A stretch of DNA of 7,469 nucleotides, from positions 1 to 7,469 of the forward strand of contig JAGTVE010000248.1 in NCBI GenBank assembly GCA_018224485.1, given 5' to 3'. Below, one piece after another: positions 1 to 4,486 of the stretch (its first letter is position 1; every line of letters starts with the position of its first letter). The notes beneath the pieces were generated by a model. The model was not told where the DNA came from and made no database searches. It was given only the letters and a program-made list of their open reading frames with translations. This stretch comes from Thioalkalivibrio sp. (GTDB lineage: Bacteria > Pseudomonadota > Gammaproteobacteria > Ectothiorhodospirales > Ectothiorhodospiraceae). Position numbers and translations under genes: made by a program.

Positions 1-60
1 GGCCAGCTGGCCGCGGCAAACGATCGCGTCGAGGCTCATCTCGCCGAGCTCGTTCGCTGA
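1..60 (+). CDS. C-terminal end of an unidentified protein (5' end outside window)
   Basis: Frame 1 is open from the first base to a TGA at 58-60 and encodes 19 residues ending in VEAHLAELVR. The composition (Ala, Leu, Glu, Arg with heptad-like spacing) suggests the end of an alpha helix or coiled coil. It is followed directly by non-coding repeat DNA, as expected at a gene end. The fragment is too short to assign a family. The convergent orientation to the gene ending at 425, with palindromic repeats between them, fits a real 3' end. A chance open frame of this length is possible. Confidence 0.45.
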   Translation, partial: GQLAAANDRVEAHLAELVR

Positions 61-91
61 GTAGCGCTTGCTGCACGAGCATGTAGCGAGT

Positions 92-237
92 CGCCGAGAG
101 GGCGCGCCTCCCACACGGGGCTGGGCGGCCGTGTAGGAGCGTGCCTTGCACGCGAATCGGCGTCGGCTTGGCCCCGGCGTTTGGTGCGCCTGGGGCGCGT
201 TAGCGAGCAGGCTCGCTCCTACAGGGAACCAGCCCCC
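92..237. repeat. BIME-like element, copy A (paired inverted REP-type palindromes)
   Basis: This is the first of two 146-bp copies, differing from the second at about seven positions. It carries a REP-type palindrome at 133-156, starting GTAGGAGCG and ending CGCGAA, with a perfect 6-bp stem (GCGTGC/GCACGC, loop CTT). A second palindrome in inverted orientation lies at 200-222, ending GCTCGCTCCTAC, with a GCGAGC/GCTCGC stem. Between them is a small GCGCC-TGG-GGCGC hairpin (186-198). The outer arms GTAGGAGCG and CGCTCCTAC also pair, so the unit can fold into one larger structure. Two inverted REPs forming a unit is the BIME arrangement known from enterobacteria and Pseudomonas. Such elements are thought to be spread by RAYT transposases in trans; none is encoded in this window. 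Confidence 0.85.
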
Positions 238-262
238 CTGGCCGATCTCCCCGGCGCCGGAT

Positions 263-408
263 CGCAGAGAGGGCACCTCTCCCACACGGGGCTGGGCGGC
301 CGTGTAGGAGCGCGCCTTGCACGCGAATCGGCGTCGGCTTGGCCCCGGCGTTTGGCGCGCCTGGGGCGCGTTCGCGAGCAGGCTCGCTCCTACAGGGAAC
401 CAGCCCCC
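263..408. repeat. BIME-like element, copy B (direct repeat of copy A)
   Basis: This second 146-bp copy has a 171-bp period relative to copy A. Its REP-type palindromes lie at 304-327 and, inverted, at 371-393. The middle hairpin is CGCGCC-TGG-GGCGCG (356-370). Most differences from copy A fall at the left edge (about 263-278), with single changes elsewhere. One of them (GCGTGC to GCGCGC) introduces a mismatch in the first stem on this strand. High identity including the non-palindromic spacer indicates a recent tandem duplication of the whole unit, not independent insertions. Confidence 0.85.
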
Positions 409-424
409 GTTATCCCGTTGCTGA

Positions 425-919
425 TCAGCGAGACCCGGGGTCTTCGGGCTCGATGCGCAGCTGCGAGAGGGAGGCGCGGGCCCGCCCGCCGCTGATGTCG
501 GGGATGATGACCAGCTCCAGGACCGTGACACCGGGTATGCCCAGGTGAATGTCCTCGGTCTCCGAGCGGGCCCCTGCGGGACTGAAGTTCCACTGCTGGC
601 GCACGGCTTCGCGAAAGCTGTGCCCGCGGTCCGGTGACCAGCGCAGCACGAACTGCTGAGTGCGTTCCAGCTCCGTTTCCTCGAAATGAAGCCGGATGCG
701 CCGGATGTTCTGCGGCTCCGGGAACAGGAGCCGGATCGTCTGTTCCCCGGGCCCGCCGGCCACCCAGCCGTCATGAGCACCCGGGACCAGAGCGCGTTCG
801 ATCGGATGTTCCGGGTCTTCCGAGGTAATCTCCACCTCGGCGACCTGTTCGAGGTCCAGCCAGTCGCCGTCCCTTTCGTTGGCGTCCTGCCGGTCTGATG
901 CCAGGATTCGCTTGCGCAC
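425..919 (-). CDS. Small discoidin/galactose-binding-like beta-sandwich protein, function unknown
   Basis: A protein of 164 residues. The GTG start at 917-919 is preceded by a strong GGAGGGG ribosome-binding site seven bases away, and GTG-AGA-type N-terminal MRKRI looks natural. There is no signal peptide or membrane segment, so it is probably cytosolic. It is rich in alternating hydrophobic strands: TIRLLFPEPQ (61-70), IRRIRLHFEE (72-81), QQFVLRWS (88-95), VTVLELVIIP (131-140) and ASLSQLRIE (149-157). This pattern, with the W52 and RTQ/FVLRWS features, recalls conserved hypothetical proteins often labelled carbohydrate-binding or XRCC1-N/discoidin-like; that assignment is from memory of the fold pattern and not proven. 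The gene is 211 bases downstream of the EAL-CZB gene on the same strand, so it could share a transcript or have its own promoter in 920-1130. No ligand can be inferred. Confidence 0.85.
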   Translation of the reverse strand: MRKRILASDRQDANERDGDWLDLEQVAEVEITSEDPEHPIERALVPGAHDGWVAGGPGEQTIRLLFPEPQNIRRIRLHFEETELERTQQFVLRWSPDRGHSFREAVRQQWNFSPAGARSETEDIHLGIPGVTVLELVIIPDISGGRARASLSQLRIEPEDPGSR

Positions 920-934
920 GTTCTAACCCCTCCG
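907..934 (-). promoter_or_regulatory. Strong ribosome-binding site deciding a GTG start
   Basis: On the minus strand GGAGGGG (927-933) lies seven bases before GTG (917-919). It selects this start for the 164-residue protein over any alternative, since no ATG lies near in frame upstream. Confidence 0.7.
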
Positions 935-1130
935 GGATTGCTCGAGCGGCCAGGGTCAGGGTCCGACCCCGGGTCCGGCCAAAAGTGTTCGCGATCGCCA
1001 CCCACGGCGCGATCCACCCCTCCACTCTACTCGGCCCTTGTCCAGGTGTCCCGCGGGGAGCGTGCCTGCGGGTGGGTCGGGCCGCCCCACGGCCGCTCGT
1101 GAGCGCCGGGGACAAGCGCCACCGCGCCGG

Positions 1131-2306
1131 TCATTCCGGCGCGCGCAGCTCCTCGAACATCAGGCGCATCTCCAGGCGCTGCAGGGTGCTGTAGAGCGCG
1201 TTCGACTCCTCGCTCAGATCGGACATCAACTGCCGGATCCGGTCGCGCGGTGCCAGCCGACGCGTGGCCTCGACCATCTCCGCGCACAGGTCATGCATGC
1301 GCCGGTGCGGCCGGTCCAGGCGGTCGAAATCCGGATCTCCGCTCAGGGCCTGTCCCAGCCCGTGGTACCAGTCGCCAAGTGCGCACTCATCGTGGCTCAT
1401 GTGCAGGTGCCACGGAATGGAACCCGGCGTGTCCGGGTCCGGGTCCTCGAGATAGGCGAAGAGCATATCCACCAGCAGCTTGTACTGCCATGCATGGGTC
1501 AGCTGAGCCATGCGGAGCATCCCGATCGGCGAGCAGGGCCAGACCGGATCGCGGCGGCGAAGGTCCAGGTATTCGGGCAGGGGCAGTGGTGGGCTGATCC
1601 AATAGCCCTGTGCCTCGGTACAGCCATAGTGCAGCAGCATCCGGTACGCCTGCTCGGTCTCCACGCCCTCCATCACACTGCGAATCCCCAGCAACTGTGC
1701 CATTGCGATACTGGTGCGCACCATGGTCGCCGTCTTCGCGGAGGCGAGCATCCGGATCACGAACGCCTGGTCGAGCTTCAGGACCGAGAATGGCAGCCGG
1801 CTAAGGGTCTCCAGCGAGGAGAAGCCGGTGCCGTAATCGTCCATCGCCAGGCTCACGCCCGCCTCCATCAGTTCGGTCAGGCGCCGGACGATGACCTCCT
1901 GCCGAGAGACCACGACGCCCTCTGTGATCTCGATCTCGAGGTGCGGCCCGCGGATGCGGTTGCTGTCGATTGCTTCCCGCACCAGGTGGATCAGGCCAGG
2001 GTCGTCCAGCTCATTGGCGGAGATGTTGAAGGCGAGCCTGTCCTCGCCCCGCTCCGCGTGGACCTGTGACAGGTCGTCGAGCAGGCGGGGAAACATGTGG
2101 CGCGTCACGTCCGCGACCATGCCGTGGGCCTCGGCCACCGGAATGAAGTGGCCGGGAGGCACGAGGGTTCCGTCCGGAAGGCGCCAGCGGATCAGCGCCT
2201 CCGCGCCGTCCACCCGGCCGGTCAGAAAGGAGACCTTCGGCTGGTAGTGGAAGCTGAACTCGCCGCGCTGCATCGCGCGTCGCAGGTCTTCGGCAGTGAG
2301 ATCCAT
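1131..2306 (-). CDS. EAL-domain c-di-GMP phosphodiesterase with C-terminal CZB zinc-binding domain
   Basis: A cytosolic protein of 391 residues expected to hydrolyse c-di-GMP to pGpG. The EAL domain (about 3-250) has the signature AEALIRW (E35), FNISANEL (N94), LEIEITE (E125), MDDYGTGFSSL (D156, D157), LKLD (K177), MEGVET (E213) and TEAQGYWIS (Q233). The metal and catalytic set therefore looks intact and the enzyme is probably active. Residues about 260-385 fit the CZB (chemoreceptor zinc-binding) fold: H271 in THAWQYKL, C308 in HDECALGDWYHG, and H334 and H338 in PHRRMHDL are the expected His/Cys/His/His zinc ligands. The end (360-389) looks coiled coil and may dimerise. There is no GGDEF, PAS or membrane segment. 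The ATG at 2304-2306 is chosen because AGGAGG lies four bases upstream and EAL homology starts at once. The frame stays open to 2810, but that extension has no recognisable domain. CZB domains regulate E. coli DgcZ by zinc, so zinc- or oxidant-controlled activity is the likely role. Confidence 0.95.
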   Translation of the reverse strand: MDLTAEDLRRAMQRGEFSFHYQPKVSFLTGRVDGAEALIRWRLPDGTLVPPGHFIPVAEAHGMVADVTRHMFPRLLDDLSQVHAERGEDRLAFNISANELDDPGLIHLVREAIDSNRIRGPHLEIEITEGVVVSRQEVIVRRLTELMEAGVSLAMDDYGTGFSSLETLSRLPFSVLKLDQAFVIRMLASAKTATMVRTSIAMAQLLGIRSVMEGVETEQAYRMLLHYGCTEAQGYWISPPLPLPEYLDLRRRDPVWPCSPIGMLRMAQLTHAWQYKLLVDMLFAYLEDPDPDTPGSIPWHLHMSHDECALGDWYHGLGQALSGDPDFDRLDRPHRRMHDLCAEMVEATRRLAPRDRIRQLMSDLSEESNALYSTLQRLEMRLMFEELRAPE

Positions 2307-2325
2307 GACGCCTCCTGGCGGGCCA
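2307..2325 (-). promoter_or_regulatory. Ribosome-binding site deciding the EAL-CZB start
   Basis: AGGAGG followed by CGTC and then ATG on the minus strand. This near-perfect Shine-Dalgarno sequence argues for the 391-residue product over a 559-residue product from an upstream in-frame ATG at 2810. Confidence 0.7.
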
Positions 2326-2401
2326 TGCGGGAGCTTCGGGCTATCGACAACAGCCCAACACGCCGGAGCGAGGTGCGCAAGTGCAGGATACCCAATACTA
2401 C

Positions 2402-2414
2402 TGCACACTGTGCA
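2402..2414. promoter_or_regulatory. Perfect 13-bp palindrome TGCACACTGTGCA, candidate operator
   Basis: Two 6-base arms, TGCACA and TGTGCA, flank a single C. It lies about 96 bases upstream of the EAL-CZB start, in the divergent region, where a dimeric repressor or activator site would be expected. The binding protein is unknown and the assignment rests only on symmetry and position. Confidence 0.3.
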
Positions 2415-2473
2415 CAGCACAGCGCCGGCACGTCTGGCGCCGCGATCGGATACCGAATTTCCCGCATGGCCCA

Positions 2474-2502
2474 CCAGCAGCCCAGGTCCGACAGGCTGCT
2501 GG
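2474..2502. repeat. Inverted repeat with perfect 9-bp arms
   Basis: CCAGCAGCC (2474-2482) pairs with GGCTGCTGG (2494-2502) across 11 bases. No T-run follows on either strand, so it is not an obvious intrinsic terminator. It sits upstream of the DUF429-like remnant and between two divergent transcription units, so it may be an operator or an RNA structure in the leader. Confidence 0.4.
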
Positions 2503-2528
2503 GCGCTGCGGCTACAGGCTTGGTGCAA

Positions 2529-2723
2529 ATGCAGGCTGAACCCAACATCGTCGCGATCGACGCGGCATGGACGCCGTCGAAGTCCAGTGGCGTGGCCCTC
2601 GTGCAGCACCGGGCAGGCCGCTGGCACTGTCTTGCAATTGCCCCGGGTTTCCTGGGTTTCGATGGACAGGTGGCAGGCACTGCGACCGACGGGTCCGGCC
2701 GCCGCCGGGCCGGTTTTCCGTGA
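2529..2723 (+). pseudogene. Truncated DUF429-like gene, N-terminal part only
   Basis: ATG at 2529 opens a 64-residue frame. Its residues 6-40 read NIVAIDAAWTPSKSSGVALV and then GRWHCLAIAP, which strongly resembles the start of DUF429 proteins (predicted RNase H-fold nucleases; the first acidic residue D11 sits in the typical AIDAAW strand). Intact family members are several times longer; here the frame stops at TGA 2721-2723 after a low-complexity GSGRRRAGFP tail. The later conserved core of the family is absent from any frame before the next gene. I infer a deletion that left the N-terminal exon-like stub. The ribosome-binding site is weak. The stop overlaps the GTG of the next ORF (GTGA), so the remnant may still be translated and coupled. 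It could also be a genuine short protein derived from this family. Confidence 0.5.
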
Positions 2724-2884
2724 AGCGGTCAGGCCTGCTGCCGAGGGGCGAGGCCCTGCGCCGCGCAATCCGCTGGCTGTCCGAGGAGGGCCGTCATGAT
2801 CACGCCGCAATTACAGAGGCCGCGCGCCGCTTCGACCTGTCTCCGGCGGATGAGGCCTTCCTGCGCGAGCACTTCCGGGAATGA
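2720..2884 (+). CDS. Small 54-residue conserved-looking protein, function unknown
   Basis: The GTG at 2720-2722 overlaps the preceding stop by two bases (GTGA), a typical translational-coupling arrangement; no strong Shine-Dalgarno is seen, which fits coupling. The protein reads as two short helices, LPRGEALRRAIRWLSEEG (7-24) and HAAITEAARRFDLSPADEAF (28-47), ending in LREHFRE. It is highly charged, soluble, and lacks cysteines or a signal peptide. The helical pattern with W19 and the FDLSP turn resembles small uncharacterised proteins of gammaproteobacteria; I know no assigned function. The TGA at 2882-2884 is 16 bases before the A-tract of the terminator of the facing gene. The reading frame extends further upstream (to 2567) but that part overlaps the DUF429-like frame and looks non-coding. 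Confidence 0.6.
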   Translation: MKRSGLLPRGEALRRAIRWLSEEGRHDHAAITEAARRFDLSPADEAFLREHFRE

Positions 2885-2900
2885 ACCCTACGACCTCTGC

Positions 2901-2938
2901 AAAAAAAGGCCACTGCCGGGGGTGCCGGCAATGGCCTT
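2901..2938 (-). terminator. Intrinsic terminator of the FAS1 gene
   Basis: On the minus strand a 14-bp stem (arms 2925-2938 and 2906-2919, one G-U pair, 5-base loop 2920-2924) is followed by seven Ts (complement of the A-run 2901-2907). It lies 30 bases past the stop of the minus-strand FAS1 gene. The plus-strand ORF ending at 2884 meets the same hairpin, but without a U-tract on its own side, so termination there would be weaker. Confidence 0.92.
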
Positions 2939-2967
2939 CCTGGGTCACGATGCGCCGGGATGCCGGA

Positions 2968-4155
2968 TCAGGGTATCAGCACCGTGTCGATCACGTGGAT
3001 CACGCCATTGCTGGCCATCAGGTCGACCGTGGCGATATCGGCTCCGTTGATGCGCGGCTGGTCGCCTTCCATGGAGACCTCGAGAGTCGTCCCGGCGAGG
3101 GTCTCCAGGGTCTCGGCTTCGAGTACCTCCTCGGCGGTCAGGCTGCCCGCAACGATGTGATGCTGCAGCACGCGCTGGAGATCCGGCAGGTTCTCCGGCT
3201 GCAGCAGCTCGTCGACGGTGCCCTCCGGCAGTTGCTCGAACGCGGCGTCGGTCGGCGCAAAGAGCGTGAACGGTCCCTCCACGGCCAATGCGTCCTTCAG
3301 GCCGGCCGCCTCGGCCGCCGCGAGCAGGGTCTCGAACTCACCGGAGCGCTGAGCGACCGTGGCGATGCAGGCGAAGCCCTCGGGGAACATCACCTGGTCC
3401 ACCACATGAATCACGCCATTGTCCGCGCCGATGTCGGTCTGCACGACGCGCACGCCGCCGACACGGACTTCGTCACCTTCCACCTCTACGGCCAGAGGGG
3501 TACCGGCGAGGCTCTCCAGCTCCCCGGCCTCGACGACTCCCGCAGCGTCGATGCGGCCGGCCACGACGTGATGCTGTAGCAGCGAGGCCAGGGTTTCCTG
3601 ATTCTCCGGCTGCAACAAGTTGTTCACGGCCGCCTCCGGGAGTTCTGCAAACGCGGCGTCCACCGGTGCGAAGACGGTGAACGGGCCGTCGCTGGCGAGT
3701 GCCTCGGCAAGGCCGCCGGCCTTCGCTGCGGCCAGCAGGGTATCGAAGCCGCCTGCGGCCTGCGCAACGCCCACGATGGAATTGTCATCCGCCGCAGCCT
3801 CTTCCGGCTTGCCGGCTTTGCCGCCAGCGTATCCCTTGGGAGGGGAGCCGGCCTTGCCGGCGCCGTAGGACGGCATGCCGTAGTACATCGGCCCGTAGGG
3901 ACCCATTCTGTACATCCCGCGCTGCGGCGCACCATAGAACGGCGGCGGCATAGGCCGGTAGTAACGCGGGTGCATGCGTGGCCCCTGCCGGTAGTAATGC
4001 CGGTAGGAGTAACCTGTGTTGCTTCCGTGATACTGCGTGCCCTGCGCCGCGTGCGGTCGGTCGCTGCTGCCGTGCATGCCGTCATAGGCGAATGCAGGCG
4101 ATGCGAACAGCGCGATCAGACTCGCCGCGAGGGCAACTCGGTACGACTGTTTCAT
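2968..4155 (-). CDS. Exported protein with two fasciclin (FAS1) domains and an aromatic-rich linker
   Basis: A protein of 395 residues. The N-terminus MKQSYRVALAASLIALFA followed by SPAFA is a Sec signal peptide, with cleavage expected after A23, so the protein acts in the periplasm or outside. Residues about 24-115 are low complexity, rich in Tyr, Met, His, Pro and Gly (for example MHPRYYRPMPPPFYG at 61-75, MYRMGPYGPMYYGM at 81-94). Two FAS1 domains follow: about 125-257 with FTVFAPVDAAF, LQHHVVAG and NGVIHVVDQV, and about 262-395 with FTLFAPTDAAF, LQHHIVAG and NGVIHVIDTV. Both are full length and clearly duplicated from each other. FAS1 domains mediate adhesion or protein and ligand binding. 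The ATG at 4153-4155 is chosen for the signal peptide and a GGAG seven bases upstream; the open frame continues to 4449 but without signal-like sequence. It has its own terminator. In Rhodobacter a FAS1 gene has been linked to oxidative-stress sigma factors; here that is only suggestive. Confidence 0.95.
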   Translation of the reverse strand: MKQSYRVALAASLIALFASPAFAYDGMHGSSDRPHAAQGTQYHGSNTGYSYRHYYRQGPRMHPRYYRPMPPPFYGAPQRGMYRMGPYGPMYYGMPSYGAGKAGSPPKGYAGGKAGKPEEAAADDNSIVGVAQAAGGFDTLLAAAKAGGLAEALASDGPFTVFAPVDAAFAELPEAAVNNLLQPENQETLASLLQHHVVAGRIDAAGVVEAGELESLAGTPLAVEVEGDEVRVGGVRVVQTDIGADNGVIHVVDQVMFPEGFACIATVAQRSGEFETLLAAAEAAGLKDALAVEGPFTLFAPTDAAFEQLPEGTVDELLQPENLPDLQRVLQHHIVAGSLTAEEVLEAETLETLAGTTLEVSMEGDQPRINGADIATVDLMASNGVIHVIDTVLIP

Positions 4156-4221
4156 ACGGAATCTCCGTGTCGGTTGGTTGGAGCGAAGGCCTCGTGATTG
4201 CCACGCCATGCGGCAATGGTG

Positions 4222-4251
4222 ATAGGAACCGAACATCGGGGATGAGGTTCC
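4222..4251 (-). promoter_or_regulatory. Candidate ECF-type promoter / inverted repeat upstream of the FAS1 gene
   Basis: On the minus strand GGAACC (4246-4251) and GGTTCC (4225-4230) form a perfect 6-bp inverted repeat with a 15-base spacer. GGAACC also matches the -35 of extracytoplasmic-function sigma promoters, with TTCCTA (4223-4228) or TCCTAT about where a -10 would lie. The predicted transcript would have a leader near 60 bases. The -10 match is poor, so either an operator or chance remains possible. Confidence 0.28.
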
Positions 4252-4420
4252 CGGACTTCTGCTCGAACAGGGTTTTATCGGTCGCGTGGGGCTCTTGAAT
4301 GCCATCGGGATCGAAATCCGTTGCCATCCGGCCTGCCGGGCGCACGCGGGCGAGGTGGTGTCCTCGGGGCTATGGATGGCACGTATCGCGAGGATGATTA
4401 GAGTGAAGGCTATGCGCACT

Positions 4421-4444
4421 TCCCCCGCTCCCGCTTGCGGGGGA
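4421..4444. repeat. GC-rich palindromic hairpin downstream of the photolyase-like gene
   Basis: TCCCCCGC pairs perfectly with GCGGGGGA across an 8-base loop. It lies 43 bases past the photolyase-like stop (minus strand). No T-run follows it on the minus strand, so it is not a classic intrinsic terminator; it resembles the CCCTCTCCCGC-type dispersed palindromes common in GC-rich gammaproteobacteria and could protect the 3' end of the mRNA. Confidence 0.5.
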
Positions 4445-4486
4445 GGCAAATTCTTATGGTCAGAGTCACGCGGATCGCGACGGCCG

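Larger units (their letters stand above)
61..424. other. Intergenic region of about 360 bp filled by a repeated palindromic element
   Basis: This stretch lies between two convergent gene ends (TGA at 58-60 on plus, TGA at 425-427 on minus) and holds no credible gene. The short open frames through it only read the repeat. About 317 bases (92-408) are occupied by two copies of one element plus a 25-base spacer. The first 30 bases (61-91) contain a GTAGCG-like start that may be a decayed further palindrome, but this is not certain. No U-tract terminator is visible; the hairpins of the repeats could themselves end or stabilise transcripts from both sides. Confidence 0.8.
4156..4486. other. Intergenic region between the photolyase-like gene and the FAS1 gene
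   Basis: About 330 bases without a credible gene; open frames on either strand here show no domain or ribosome-binding site. It holds the 3' flank of the photolyase-like gene with a GC-rich hairpin (4421-4444) and the leader and probable promoter of the FAS1 gene near 4222-4251. No U-tract terminator is visible after the photolyase-like gene, so some readthrough into the FAS1 gene is possible. Confidence 0.7.

Noticed and set aside
181..548. Plus-strand open frames through the repeat region
   Set aside because: They only read the two repeat copies (recurring LGRV.EQARSYREPAP) and have no ribosome-binding site.
920..1130. Possible riboswitch or terminator between the EAL-CZB gene and the 164-residue gene
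   Set aside because: Only short GC hairpins are seen (such as GACCC-C-GGGTC), with no T-run and no recognisable c-di-GMP aptamer core.
1038..2069. 343-residue plus-strand open frame antisense to EAL-CZB
   Set aside because: It is a mirror of a GC-rich gene; the sequence has no domain and the opposite strand encodes an unmistakable EAL domain.
2621..2636. Possible sigma-54 promoter CTGGCAC...TTGCA upstream of the small ORF
   Set aside because: The GG and GC elements are separated by 9 bases instead of the required 10, and it lies inside the DUF429-like frame.
2307..2810. N-terminal extension of the EAL-CZB frame to an ATG at 2810 (559 residues)
   Set aside because: The added 168 residues show no domain, have a shadow-like composition, overlap the DUF429-like and small plus-strand frames, and lack a ribosome-binding site; AGGAGG precedes the internal ATG at 2306.
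4156..4449. N-terminal extension of the FAS1 protein to 493 residues
   Set aside because: It would bury a clear signal peptide in the interior and has no conserved character.
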